64,000 nt of DNA from NCBI GenBank assembly GCA_964247055.1, contig OZ176056.1, positions 8,060,001-8,124,000 of the forward strand, in the 5' to 3' direction. A program made the position numbers and the translations under genes. Below, one piece after another: positions 1-12,864 of this stretch (position 1 is the first letter of the stretch; every line of letters begins with the position of its first letter). The notes under the pieces were generated by a model, which was given only the letters and a program-made list of their open reading frames with translations, did no database searches and had not been told where the DNA came from. The DNA is from Paragordius varius (lineage: Eukaryota > Nematomorpha).

Positions 1-179
1 TTGAATTATACAGAATAAAATCAAGATTTAAAAAATTATAGTTGTAAAATATCTTTAAAATTACTTTTATTTCATAAAATATAATACATAATTAATTTAT
101 TAGGATACATTTCTCTAAGCTAATAAAATTTATAAACTATTTCTATATATATTTCTATATACATCCCCTAGATTTTAAT
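1..179. other. 3' flank of MAU2
   Basis: AT-rich sequence after the MAU2 stop codon, expected to include its 3' untranslated region on the minus strand. No distinct terminator or repeat seen. Confidence 0.35.
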
Positions 180-1695
180 TTAAAGTAGAGCTATAAGCCT
201 CTTATGTTCTTCAGAAATGATAGCTTGTTGATATTCTTTAGCAAATGTTTCACTTAACCGTGTACTTAATTGTAAGGATTCTTGGTATTGAGATTCGTTG
301 CCTGTCCCTTGATATAACCCTATATACAGTCCAAAACGAATAAAATTTAAAATGAAAGTTGAAATTATAAATTTTAAAAGCATAATTTAATTTTGGGAAA
401 AAACTTTCCACCAAAAAAAGAGTTAATTAATTAAAATTATATGATTATAACTAAAAATCAAAATTAGTTTCTAAAATTTAAAAAATCAATCTACCTGTAT
501 AATCAAACGACGTTTGAAATTATATGTGATAACTGAAAGAGAATTCATCTTAAAATGTTAAAGCAATATAAATTTAAAAATTTACAAACATACTCGATCA
601 AAAGAGTTAATTATTTTAAATTATATGATAGTAACTGAAAATTGATTTATTAAAAAAATCATTCAAGATTATTAAACACTAAAATATCCGAGCACAAAAA
701 AACTAAAACCAATTGATAAATTATAACCTATTAAATCTAAATTTAAAACAATTTGAAATGAAACTAGCACTAATTTACCCATTACCTTAAACAGTATATT
801 AAATACAACTATAAAAACAATTCTAAATCACTGGTTTCACTAAAATAACCAAAAACTTGTTATATATCTTTAAAACTATCACTTCTTTATGAAAACTATA
901 ATAGAGAAAAAGTTAAGGCAAAATGGCAGCATAGATATAGATATTCCAAAATTCAAATAATCATATATACTTCACATTTTTTAAGTAAAGCATTTTAAAT
1001 CAAACAAATTTTTGATAATTCTCAAACATTATCTCCATAAAAATGTTGTGATTTTCGAAATAAAAAGAATAATAAAAATATGATAACAAGAGGTTATAAA
1101 AGAAGTACGTACGTTTGTACAGAACAGATGCCCATATTTGGGAACATGGATCCAATATTTTAACGGATAATTGACAACCTGGACTTAACATTGTTAAACA
1201 ATCCTATATATATAGATATCAAAAATATTAAAAATTATTTTAATAAAGGCAAAACATAAAAAGTAAAAAATTTTTAATTGTCAACTTGATTAATTCATAT
1301 ATCCTTTTATATTAATAATATAGAAAAAGAGATATAAATAAACAACATACAGTATTATACATTTAACATTATCGAAAAATAAATCAAAATTTAATATATG
1401 TATATTACAAATTAATCTTTAAAAATTATTAAATTTAACATTTTTAAGTTTAATTTATAAATTTTACCCTAAGTCAAAATAAAAATAAGGATAAAGAACA
1501 ATGCAAACTATTTCATACCTGATAATTCTGTGAGTGTATAAATATTTGTCCCAATAGAAGTAAAGAAAAAGCTGTCATCCGATTTATATCTTCAGCGTTT
1601 GACATTTTTAACGCTTCCCTCAAATACTTTCTATGTTAGATTTGTCAATCAAAATAAAATAAAATTAATCATTAATTTTTATAAACTTAAAAATC

Positions 1696-1731
<36 letters not shown>

Positions 1732-4397
1732 GGAACATTTTTGCAAAAAAACTTAGTAAGAATCGAATATAAACGGACAAAATTTTTTTATCAAAAGACA
1801 ACCATACTTTTTCATACCTTATTTTTTATCCTATTAAAATTATTTAATAATAATCGTAAAACATGTAATTATATGTTACCAATATACATCTTTATACTTT
1901 GGGGTTTAAAAGAATGGTTATATTTTTTAAAAAAAACAATATATAAAAAGTATGATTGTCTTTTGGAAAAAAAATATTTGTCTTTTATTTTGTCCGTAAA
2001 TTTTGATTTTTCTTGTATATCATAAACAACTTTAAATATTCTAAAAAAAATGGGTATCAGACGTCATACAGAAGCCAAAAAATATATAAACCAAATAATT
2101 ATTATAGCTATAATTTAAAATTATAAACCCTTAAATATCCATTTTTAAAGAAAAATAAAAATTACCAAAGTTTCGTTAAGATTTTACGTGTTAATGGTAA
2201 AAATACATTGTCGAGCTATACAATAATTTAGCTATAAAAAATACTACATTATTAAAACATTCTATCACCCAAAATTTATTTTATAAAAGTCCGTTTTAAA
2301 TATGTCAAGTTGTTTGTTGATATAACAAACGTATATTTCAAAACGAAAAATTTATAAAATGTTGTTTTTGTATGAAAAAGTCTCTTATGATCAAAAATGA
2401 TTCCAAATTAAAAATGATAAAATAAATAAAATCATAAATATATTCTATAATTTATAATTCTGTGCGCAAACTTTTAATAACCAACTCAAATTGTTAAAAA
2501 ACATTTTGAGGTTATAAATGCTTTATATATAGGTATATTACTTTGATTCATTGAAATCACGTTTGCAACAAAAATTCCACAGCGATAAAATAAAGCTTGT
2601 TCCAGTTTTGAAAATGTAGGTACTATATATATATAATTTAATATAAAATTAAATAAACTAAAAACTATATATATATATAATTTAATATAAAATTTAATGA
2701 AATAGAAATAGTATATAAATTCGGGGCAGTTAACTACATTAAACATAAAAAATATTGAAATTTAAAAACATATATTGTTGTATCCATTATTTTACCATTG
2801 ATATATACACAAAGTACAATATGAATAAGTATACATTGTCAGAAAGTTATTGATTATTGCCAAATAAAGCTATACAACAAAGGGGGCAGTATTATTGGCT
2901 TATAGTTATTTTTTACACTTTTTACTATTATTATGAGCCAATAATAATTCTCTTTGCTGCATGGCAGGCAATAATTATTAGCTTTCTAGCAATATATATA
3001 TATACTTACTCATACTGTAATGTTTTCCCAATTTGATATGGATTTATGATATCTACCAGTTTTCTCATCGTTGGATAAAATTTGGAAAGAATTAATATTC
3101 AAAAAATTCCAATCACATTTTATAAAATTATAATTATTAAAAATAAACTAAATTTTATTGTTCGGCTAAAATGATAAAATACATAATGCATTAATTATAA
3201 GCTTTATTTTGATATCAATATCATTCTTTGTATAATTTCGTAAAATTAATTTTATCAACAAGTTAATATTAGGTGGAAATAATAATAATTATTACGCCAA
3301 ATTTACAGTATAAAAACACTTATAATTTGCAAAAAATAAACCAAAAAATCAGATAAAAACTTAAAATATTAATAATTCCGTTCAAATTAAATTTTACCCC
3401 ATATATATGATATATTCTACCTTATAAGATCTGTGGATTGATATGTTGAAGAATCATTAGTTTTAAATATGGCAATATCAGCCATATTTTGAGCATTGTT
3501 AGTAGAATTTTCATTGATAAGTAAAGTATTTTCCGTAACATTATTATTAAAAGAGGAAATAGGTAATAACATTGTATTAACACCCATATCAAGGCAAATA
3601 GTTTCAATTAAATTTGCAATTTCAATTTCAATCTTGCTTTTTGAACTAAAACAAAAAAACTTAGTAAAAAATAAAAAAATAGCACTTTTTATATTTCAAT
3701 TTTTTGTTAAACCAAAGTTAATAATAAACAATTTTAAATATTTTTTCATTAAAGAAATTGGTTATTTTGAATTATTATAAAATAATCTGTCAAACTGCTT
3801 AAAAATGCCGTTTTTCAAGATATAATCAGTGTCAATTGATGCCACAATCGAACGATTAAATATGGATAATTACCTAATTTATTTAAATAAATAAAAGCTA
3901 TTAATGCCAATAGAATTAATGTTAGAATTAAACTTAAAACATAACAAAAACTAAATTTAATACCATTATTTATTATAATTTTTAATGTTATAATTATATG
4001 ACTAATTCATTTTATATATAATCAGTCATAATCCCATCAAACTTTCACCTATATCGCTATATATATAACATTTAAATTAAAGAGCGTTCTTTCAAAATTC
4101 CATTAAATAAATTATTTTCTAAATTAATCAAAAATTCAAAAAAAAAATTTTTTTATTTATTTTATAAAAATAAAATTGTCAAGCTAAAACTTTATATTGG
4201 ATGTAATGTTGACTAAATTTTTTAACCTATCGCTATATTATAACATTAAATTAGCTCTTTCAAAATTCCATTAGATCAATTATTTCCAAAATTAATCAAA
4301 AATAAAAAATTTTTTTTTATTTATTTTATAAAAAATAAAAATGTCAAGCTAAAACTTTATATTGGACGTAATATTGGCCAAATTTTTAAACCTATTG

Positions 4398-4433
<36 letters not shown>

Positions 4434-7400
4434 CATTTAAATTAAAGTAAGCTCTTTCCAAATTCCATTAAATAAATTATTTTTAAAATTAATCAAAAAA
4501 TCAAAAAAATTTTTTTATTTTTTTTATTTCATATGCTAAAAATGTCAAGCTAAAACTTTATATTGGACGTAATATTGGCCAAATTTTTTAACCTATTGAT
4601 ATATATATAACATATAAATTAGCTCTTTCAAAAGTCCACATTAGATCAATTATATTTTCAAAATTAATCAAAATTCAAAAAATCAAAAAAAAAAATTTTT
4701 TTTATTTCAAATGTCAAGCTAAAACTTGATATTGGACGTAATATTGGCCAAATTTTTTCGACGTGATAAATGGAGTAACATAAGGACCAAATTAAAGTTT
4801 GCAAATGCAGTATGTCGTTTAGCCGCGTAAAAAAACCAAATATCCAACAAATTATTATTTTCTTCGCTTTGTTGATTTAAATTCTGGTTTATATCGGCTT
4901 GTCCTGAATTAGCTATGATGGCGTGACACTAAAGAGCAAATAAAATGTTAGTTAATATAGATTAGGGGTGATTAACATGTGTGTAAAAACATTGTGAAAG
5001 CTATACTTTGTAAAAAAAATATGCTCATAAATTTTTTTGAATCACCCAAGAATTGTACGCAAGAGTATAGAAATTCAAAAAACGTAGTAGTAATGAATAA
5101 TAATTTTAATAAAGACAATAATTCTAAATTAAATGATTGCTGGTGGAAAAGAGCCTATAAAAATAAATGGTTACATGTAATTTTATGACATTTTTAAAAA
5201 TATATAGTTTAACACATGCATTATTAGTATATTAGTTTTATCATATGTCTTGAACTATTGTTTTTTATATTGTTGAAATAAATATAGTTTTTAAATCGAA
5301 ATATATGATGTATTCGTAATATCCGTGATATTTATTGGAATTTTACGATACACAATGTAATAAAACAAAATTTTTATAAAATTGATAATGCTTTAACAAC
5401 TTTTTTTATACTGAATATAGAAATAACTGTTACATTCCGCATTTTCATTTTGTATTGGCCTATTTGTTTGAAATTTAATAAATTATTTATGAATGAATAC
5501 CCATATAAGATTTCAAATCTGACCCGAGAAAGATTTATGTAAAATTTTTTGTAAATTATTAAAGCAAAACAAGTTTTTTTTACGCTAAAAAATTGATTGA
5601 TTGAGTAAAAAATTTAAAAATAATTTTATAATAAGTATCAAACAAAGTAACCATCGTAGTATTTGCAAAAATATATCCTACGCTTATATTTATAAATCTT
5701 GGTAGAATTAAATATAATATCATTTACTAAAACTACCCTTTAAAGTTTTTTAAGTATTGTTCATATTTTAAATCATGCCAATTGTTTTTGAATAAAAATC
5801 TTTTTATATTTGTTCGAAAGAGTGTTTAAAATGTTTAAGGTTATTTATAATGAGCCCCTTGGTTCTTAAAAGCAACACTATAATTTAATTATGTGCTAAG
5901 ATTTCCACAAGGAATACTTTGAAATTATTTTTGCATTCTAGTAAAAAAATAGCACATATCAAGGTAAACAGGTAAAAAATAAATATTTTTTGATTGAATT
6001 ATACTCGTTTTCGTTTAAAAAAAATAAAAAGATATTTTTGGTTACATATATACATATATTGGATGTAATTAGTTATCAGTCAAAATTAATAAAATATTTG
6101 CAATTTAATTAATTAACTTACCCTTTGTTTAACAAGTAAAAAGTGCGTTTGACATTTTTCATATTCTTTCGTTGCTAATGAATATAAACCCTAGAATATT
6201 AAGAAATAAAATAGATACCATTTACAAAATTCATCCTTGAACAATTCAAATTCACCCTCAAAAAATTCATTGAACGGAAATTCAAATTCACCCCTATAAA
6301 TAATTTATGTATCATCGGGCTAATATAACTCATCATTTTTAATATAAAATATATATTTCTTTATGGCATAGTATAATATTTTTTGCAGTATTATGATAAT
6401 TTTAAACAAAATTTCATTTTTAAAAGTGTAAAAAAGTAAGTAATATGTAATTTCAACAAAAAAAAAATTTTAGAGTGAATTTGAATTGTTCAAGGGTAAA
6501 TTTAAAATGTAACAAATGGTATATTAAATGACATTTTTTTGAAAAAAAAACTACAAAAAAAACCTACCAAAAATGTGTGTAATCTAATATCTATAAAAGA
6601 TTTTTCAATTTGATTTTGGGGGTTAGTATTGTTCCGGAGTGATATAAGATGAGAATTAAAGGAATTGGTTATACGCATAAAAGACGTATCAATCTATTGC
6701 GCAAAAAAACATAAATAAATAAATACGTATTTTAAAAAATTTAATGTTTTTTTTCTAGGGGTTAAAAATTTAAATATATTATATTTTGGTAAAAATTACA
6801 ATAAAGATAAAGAATTAAACATAGTTTTTGCAAAAATTGAAAAGTGTTAATATATGTGATAAAAATTTTGTAATAATTTCAAAAAGTAATAACCTCACAT
6901 AGGTAGAAGTATATATATATTCACCAAAAAATGATTTTTTAGGCAAAAATGCCATAAAATATGTTTTATATATAAAATAAAATAATTTAACGATTTTATT
7001 ATCCAATCGATAATTTACACGTTAATGTTTAAACCCGAATAAATAATTCCATGTTATGTACAAATATCCCTCATATTCTATGCATATTTTTTAACAACTA
7101 AAAATTTATTCCTAAAAATAATCAAAATCCGTCTTAAAATATTTGTTTAATTTATTTTTCAAGTTAAAGTTCTTCATTTTATTTAACAGTAGCGTATGGC
7201 ATAAAACCATGTTAGTCCATAAAAGGATAAAAAAATGCGTTTTTTATAAAACAAGGGGATATTATGGATATATATATATATATACAACTAAGCTTGTTTT
7301 TTTTTGAAAAAAAAAGTTAAATTTTTTTATACTTTTATGGACTAAAACACATTGTTTTATGCCATATGTTATTGTATATTATTTATTATATAAACTAACA

Positions 7401-10400
7401 TATGTTTCAAGACAAAAAAAGTGTTTTTTATAAGCATATATATATACAATACTTCTTTAAGGGCATCTAAATACTTTCCAGTTACAAGGTGTGAAACTAT
7501 ACTAAACTCAGTAAAAGCCAATTCTAGTACACTAATCAAACTCCAAGCATTTACTGCGTTGTGTCGAAAATCTAATTTGTGGTGGCGATCATTGAGGTTT
7601 ACGAGATCACCTGATTTTTTTGATTTTGATTTTGATTTTAGATTTTTGATGGTTTTTTGCAAAGCAAAATAAAATAAAATGATTTAAACATTTACAATAT
7701 TATGAGTGAAAAAGTTTGTACATTGCTAATATTTTTAACTAATAATGATGTGTTTGCCAGATATAAGCAGGAAAGAGAATTAATATAGACTAAATAGAGC
7801 ATTAAAAAGCGAAAAAATATTTACATACAGTAAAAATTGAAATTATACGGACAAAAGGTTAAAGATATAAAGACAAAATTTTTTTTTCCAAAAGATATCC
7901 GTACTTTTTTAAACCTTAATTTATCATATTATAAGCATTTAATATCAACCGTAAAATATACCATTAATTGTGTTACTAATATGTTTATTCTATTTTACAC
8001 TTTGCAGTTTAAAACAATGTCTGATATTTAAAATAATTAAGTTTTAAAATAGTATGGTTGTCTTTTGGAAAAAAAAATTTCTTTATATTTTTACATTAAT
8101 TTCAATTTAGCTTTAGTATAAATATGCTATCTTGCAATATTTATAAATAAAAATTGAGCAATGCATATTCTTATTCATACTGTATTAACATTTTGCATGA
8201 GTAAAATTCAAAAGATCACTTATGAAAAAAAGCGCATTTGAAAAAACGGTAAACCCCTTATAAAAAGTACCCCCTGGTCTGAAAATTTTTATAAACATGC
8301 CAAACTTATATTAAAATCCCCCCCCCCCCAAAAAAAATGTTGATTTTAACAAATGTTCTTGTTTTTTATTTATCATAATTCAATAAAAAAGATATTACTT
8401 CATTGTAATTTTTTTTTAAAAAAGTTTAACTTTTAATAAATTTGAAATAAACCGAAAGATAAAAACAACAAGTTAAAAAGCAATTTTTTTCATTTTAAAA
8501 CGCATTTTATTATAAAAATATAATTTTAAAAATCGAGGAGATGTCCAAAAAATCAAAGCAAAGTTTTTAAACCGTTAAATAGGTTAGGGTTATTTTTTTG
8601 AAATTAAAATGCATTATTCAATTTTATATTATAACAACAAATTATTGTTTAATATTAGAAATTCTTGATTACAGTATGCATTTTAATGGTTGATTATTTC
8701 ATACTATAGTAGGGGGCAATTCGCAACACAACAGTAGTGTATGGAAAAAACTATAAAATGTTGAATAAACAATTATTTCCTTTCCTTTTTCCCATACACT
8801 CCTGTGTAAAATAAGCAACCATTAAAATGCATACTGTAAATAATTTTTAATCTATTTATACAAATATATGTTTGATATTAAAATTTTGGTTTTTGCCAAT
8901 AATTTCAGAATAGTTATTAAACTTATTGAAACAACTTTGAGTTAGAAAATACCTGAAATACCAAAAATATATATTTATATATATAAAAATATATACTTGT
9001 CAAAAAACATATTATTAAACATAATCTAATTCGTAAATCTTAATTTATATTTTATATATTTTAATTGATTAAAGAAGCGAATGGTTATTTTAAATCAAAA
9101 TAAAAACCCCAATATTTCAATTAAATATTTTTTTAAAATCAAAGAAATAAAAAAACTTTTAAGGGCAGATATTTGCGTTATTCCTTTTTCAATATATTTA
9201 TAAGCTCGTTCCATATAACCCACTTGTATAGCATGTACAATGAGACACTATATAATGAAAATTTTAAAATAAATTTGTATTAATTAAAAAATATAAAATT
9301 TTCTAAACTAAACTTATCATTAAGAATTAAACTGCATAAATAGTATTAAAATAAAATAATTTAAATATTATCAATATATATATATATATATATATATATC
9401 ATCAAAATATTATCAAGTTTTACATATTATTAAAAAAAATTTTTTTCGTAAATTTAGTTTAAATTACAGTTTAATTTTTTTTGGTATTCCATTATAATTT
9501 TAAAAAATACCAAGTAAGATATGAGAATGATAAAATCTTTAGGAAGCCAAACTATCGATTGTGTTGCTAAAAATTAAAAAATTTATAAAAAAAAGATAAA
9601 ACGTAAAGGTTAAAATACAAAATATTTTTTACATCTAAAAGCCATAATATATTTTTGGTATTCTTAATACCAATGCAAAATATATATTTCTAATTAGGCA
9701 ACTTATTACAATTAGTAGTTATATTGTAATGATTAAACAGTAAAAGATATATTTCGCTTAAATTTTTAGTTAGTCAGGGATGGCACGCATACTTTCTGTG
9801 CGACTCCCGCGAAAAATTTGGAATGGTAAATTACGATATTCTTTAGATAATTTTTTTTCTTTCGAAGTCTCCCTCGAACAATTCAAATTCTCCCTCGAAC
9901 ATTTCAAATTCTCCCTCGAACAATTCAAATTTACCCTTAAACAATTCAAATCCATCCTTGAAAAAATCAAATTTACTCATGAACAATTCGAAATTCTCCC
10001 TCGAACAATTCAAATTTACCCTTGAACAATTCAAATTAACCCTAAAAATAAATTGTTGTGTTTTTGGGCTGTTAATATAACTCATCATCATTAATATGAT
10101 ATATAATTTATATCTTTATGGCATAGTTTATTATTTTTTCAGTATTAAGGGTAATTTTAAACAAAATTTTTATATTCATTTAAAAATATTAAAAATATAT
10201 AAGTAATTTTTAATTTTTAAAAAAACACTTATTTATTTAAGGGTTAAATTGAATTGTAAATGGTATAATTCTCCTCTATTCAAATAGGGCAAAAACGATA
10301 AAAAAAATGTTAAATTCCGTTTTTTTTATTTTTAGTTTCATTTTTTAATCCGCAAAAATACTAAAAAAACCAAACCAATTTCCTCCGGAGTTCTGTTCAT

Positions 10401-11881
10401 GAATGTTTGTAGGACTTGCTGTAACTTTTTGAGGTGAATTTTAATACTTTTGCCCTAAAAAACGAAATAGGCTTAAATAAATCAAAAAAACCAAACTGTT
10501 TTTAAAAGTAAAAAAATCTAAAATTAATATTTCTAACCAAGCTGCTTTTAACGGATTCAAAATCGATACGATTTATGATTTGTGATGTCTGTTTAGATTT
10601 TTATTACAAAATAAAATCGTAGTTTATTGTGTTTTATATTACTTATTAGTTAAATTTTTCCATTTTTTGGATAAAATAACCATATCCTTTATACAATATT
10701 AAAATTATTCGATTCGTTTTAAATATAATCAAAAAAACCGACACCCATTTGTTATGTTAAAAAATAAGATTTCACAATCATAGAATTATTATATTGTCTC
10801 AATAATAATAAATTTTTTATCTATTTAAAGGAAATATTAAGACGCCCCATTTTGAAAAAAATGTTTTAAAAATAAAAAATGTCTAAGCTACATAAACTAA
10901 CCTTCCCCTGTATTAAATGTGATATAATTTGTATGATTAGGAGATAAATTGTATTAGATTCTTTGACAATCATGTCATTTAGAAAAATGTTGGCAGAGTT
11001 TTTAGCAGTTGTTGAATAATTTTCTGAAACTGCAAATCGTTTTAAGCATGAGTTGGCCGAATCTGAGTAACGTTCAAAATCTGTCGCTTCATTGTTTAAC
11101 AAATTTATCTAGGTAGGAAAAAATAGATTTAGAAAAAAATTGAAATTATAAAAAAGACAAATAATTTAGTGATTTGTTCTGAAACTTCGGTAGATATTTA
11201 TTAAAATGTATAGTTTTGATTCAAATTGGTAAATTCAACTATTATAATAAGAATTATATTTAAGTTATATATGGATGATTTTTTTTAAAAAAATGATTTT
11301 TAATAAACTTTTTCTTTATAAAAAAATATATTACGATAGCTAAATTGAGGTAGATATAGAAAGCATGTTGAGGTGATGCTTTTAATTTGTCCAACGCGCG
11401 TTTCAAACAAGTGATTGCAACTTTGAGATTTTTCTTTTGGTACAAATATAAATTCTATGAATTTTATAAGTAATATTACCGTTAACTCGAGTGTAAAAAT
11501 GGTAAACCAAGCAAAATTATTACAAGTCGAATTGGCACATTGAATTAAAATGCGTTCGGCTTCGTCAAATTCTTTTTCGGTCACATTGATTCGAGATAAA
11601 AATATACCAGCAGGATATTTTATTTCACAATCACTCGAATACCAAGCCTTCTCAAAGTAACCACGTGAGATTTCACAATCATTGTAAATAACGTACAAAA
11701 TTTTCCCAATCATAAGGTAGATACCGTAATATCGTTCCGGTTCGACCGGTAAATTTAAACAAGATTTTAAACATTTCAAGCTCAAAAAATAGTTGTTGTA
11801 AGGTGCAGTGCTAAAATGTTGAGCCAAACCTAGCAAAGCTAAATAAGTTTCTTCAACATCATCCTCAGTATCGGTTGACAT
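180..11881 (-). CDS. MAU2: MAU2 / SCC4 cohesin-loading factor, 16 exons, complete
   Basis: MAU2 partners NIPBL/SCC2 to load cohesin on chromatin and is built of TPR-like helical repeats. Exons read on the minus strand: 11480-11881, 11335-11454, 10902-11108, 10376-10454, 9511-9566, 9157-9247, 7453-7610, 6568-6693, 6122-6190, about 4738-4928, 3421-3645, 3010-3063, 2542-2622, 1519-1630, 1113-1203, 180-319. All junctions have GT-AG borders and compatible phases, giving 2202 nt (733 aa plus stop); vertebrate MAU2 is about 613 aa. Recognisable pieces are TYLALLGLAQHF near the N terminus, KESNTIYLLIIQII, HLKKLQQVLQTF, VWLPKDF, GYMERAYKYIEK, LVTGKYLDALKE, RLHTFLGLYSLA and KMSNAEDINRMTAFSLLLLG, in the same order as in the vertebrate protein. 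The start is the only in-frame ATG opening exon 1. The 3' end of exon 10 is uncertain (4738 or 4726, both in phase). Extra length comes from a polar, Asn-rich stretch in exon 11. Most introns beyond 300 nt hold MITEs. Confidence 0.93.
1750..2018. mobile_element. Family C MITE, degenerate copy
   Basis: The left half reads ...AAACGGACAAAATTTTTT with CAAAAGACAACCATAC, and the right half is its inverted form ending TTTGTCCGTAAATTTTGATT. These are the terminal inverted repeats of family C (full tip CAGTAAAAATTGAAATTATA). Both tips are eroded. It lies in MAU2 intron 13, and the open frame across it is a by-product of the repeat. Confidence 0.75.
2878..2962. repeat. Small foldback in MAU2 intron
   Basis: CAAAGGGGGCAGTATTATTG on the left is answered by CAATAATAATTCTCTTTG on the right around a 30-nt AT-rich loop, so the segment can form a hairpin. 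It may be a short MITE remnant; no target duplication is clear. Confidence 0.4.
4176..4752. repeat. Tandem repeat spanning the 5' splice site of MAU2 exon 10
   Basis: Units begin at about 4176, 4341, 4542 and 4711, with spacings of 165, 201 and 169 bp; a partial unit precedes at about 4050. Each unit contains the core TATTGGACGTAATATTGGCC and an AT-rich stretch with a TA run. The copy next to the gene includes the last 20-30 coding bases of MAU2 exon 10 and its donor, so the duplication copied an exon-intron border into the intron. Length differences between units come mainly from the (TA)n tracts. Confidence 0.8.
6215..6523. mobile_element. Family A minisatellite-armed element in MAU2 intron 8
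   Basis: It begins ATACCATTTAC and ends AAATGGTAT. The left arm has about three degenerate units related to AATTCAAATTCACCCT, the right arm the inverted form, and the centre carries the family signature GGGCTAATATAACTCATCA. It fills almost all of the 377-nt intron; without it about 68 nt would remain. Confidence 0.75.
7188..7374. mobile_element. Short MITE in MAU2 intron 7
   Basis: The left end CAGTAGCGTATGGCATAAAA is matched on the right by the inverted TTTTATGCCATATGTTATTG. The inner inverted repeat continues through GTTAGTCCATAAAAG and CTTTTATGGACTAAAAC around a TA-rich centre. No second copy of this family was seen in the window. The CAGT-like tip suggests a Tc1/mariner-type element. Confidence 0.7.
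7828..8115. mobile_element. Family C MITE (Tc1/mariner-like)
   Basis: Starts CAGTAAAAATTGAAATTATA after TA and ends with a decayed TTTCAATTTAGCTTTAG. The inner parts carry AAAGACAAAATTTTTTT and the mirrored GTATGGTTGTCTTTTGG. It lies in MAU2 intron 6. It has no coding capacity. Confidence 0.85.
8672..8836. mobile_element. Family D MITE (165 bp)
   Basis: Terminal inverted repeats CAGTATGCATTTTAATGG and CCATTAAAATGCATACTG sit between TA dinucleotides. Inside are mirrored CAGTAGTGTATGGAAAAA-type segments. The CAGT tips and TA target fit a Tc1/mariner-derived MITE. It lies in MAU2 intron 6. Confidence 0.85.
9862..10266. mobile_element. Family A minisatellite-armed element in MAU2 intron 4
   Basis: The left arm holds about seven 21-bp units of the type GAACAATTCAAATTCTCCCTC and GAACAATTCAAATTTACCCTT. 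The centre has GGGCTGTTAATATAACTCAT, and the right end reads GAATTGTAAATGGTAT. The left tip is eroded. Open frames across the array are repeat artefacts. Confidence 0.75.
11455..11479 (-). other. MAU2: 25-nt spliceosomal intron in MAU2
   Basis: The reading frame of exon 1 ends ...FTLELT and that of exon 2 begins NLYLYQKKNLKVA. Between them are exactly 25 nt starting GTAATA and ending CATAG. Removing them joins the two frames in phase 0 and restores the MAU2 family pattern at this point (vertebrate LFQLAQLHTLEKDL). Reading through the segment instead changes frame. Confidence 0.85.
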
Positions 11882-12290
11882 AACATGTGCTTAAAACGAA
11901 CAAGCCAAATACATGTGATTTTTATGGTTAGTTTTTTTTACAGTAACAGGTCCAATTTTCTTTTAGGGAAATATAATTTTATAATGTATAGAATTTACCA
12001 TAATATATTAGATATATTTTTAGTTTTTACGGTGTTATAGCAAAATTTTTATTTATTTTTTTGTAAACGATCGCATTTTGGTTAATTTTGTGCCCGAAGA
12101 TTACACTTGTAAATAACCTATCGTTTTATGAGTTTTTTTGCCATGAATTATTTATATAACATCCGGTATATTTATGTAACAAGTTTTGCACATTTTAACT
12201 TCTTAAATCCGAAATTTTGATTTCAAAATGCGAAAAACGGCTAATTTTTATTATTCAAAATTTGCTGCTAACTGAATTTGAGGTAATTAA
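11882..12290. other. 5' flank of MAU2, no recognised feature
   Basis: About 400 nt between the MAU2 start codon and element E. It is AT-rich, with no open frame or repeat recognised. It should contain the MAU2 promoter and 5' leader, but no motif is distinctive. Confidence 0.4.
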
Positions 12291-12860
12291 CACTTGGATA
12301 CAACACACTCATTTTAGTCCTTCGATTCAAATTGGGGTAGTTGGATACTCCAGGCCTGTCTAAAATCAAATACTTGAAAAATTATGGAAGGAATCGAAAC
12401 TAGGCAAAATTTTGCACTTATATAACAATAAACCGAAGTATATTAAAAATTTTATTCAATAATACTTGATATTCCTTAATTTAATCTAAAACCGTAAGGT
12501 AAAAATTTCGTCCACATGACATGTGTCAAATAAAATTAAAAAATATTACAAAATAAACCGCTTTTTCCATTTCTATCATAGTTAGATGTAATTTATATAA
12601 AAAAATTTAGTTTTACCCTTAAAATTAGATGGAGACGATATTTTACAAAAATTTTGTAAAATAAAAATGGCGTCGAAGTAGTTGAGATGGAACTTTTTAT
12701 TCAAAACAAAATTTTATCCAGATATTTTGGCATATTTATATAATTTTTATCAGGATAGAAGCATAAATCTAAATTGGGACCGTTTCCTTCAGTAGTTTTT
12801 TAAAAATATTAATTTAAATTTAGTCTGGGGTATTTAGATACCCCAATTTGAATCGAAGTG
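12291..12860. mobile_element. Family E piggyBac-like MITE, intact ends
   Basis: The element runs from CACTTGGATACAACACAC to CCCCAATTTGAATCGAAGTG and is flanked on both sides by TTAA (12287-12290 and 12861-12864). Both subterminal regions contain GATTCAAATTGGGGTA. The 570-bp length and TTAA duplication fit a piggyBac-derived non-autonomous element. No coding capacity is seen. Confidence 0.85.
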
Positions 12861-12864
12861 TTAA

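Noticed and set aside
1699-1725. (TA)n tracts here and at 4397, 9373, 13044, 42404, 43723, 51343, 52941 and 58762 as regulatory elements
   Set aside because: They are ordinary microsatellites, common in AT-rich genomes, with no associated signal.
2486-2746. 86-codon minus frame with ALFYRCGIF as MAU2 exon 13
   Set aside because: It superficially resembles the family, but only the other frame joins in phase to both neighbouring exons and gives SFILSLWNFCCKRDFNESKK before KYLREALKMS.
7421-7672. 83-codon plus-strand frame
   Set aside because: It is antisense to MAU2 exon 7, whose minus-strand protein matches the family.
9770-10091. Overlapping frames rich in FKFSLEQ or NLNCSREN repeats
   Set aside because: Same cause: the 21-bp array of a family A element. 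Frames on both strands are open at once.
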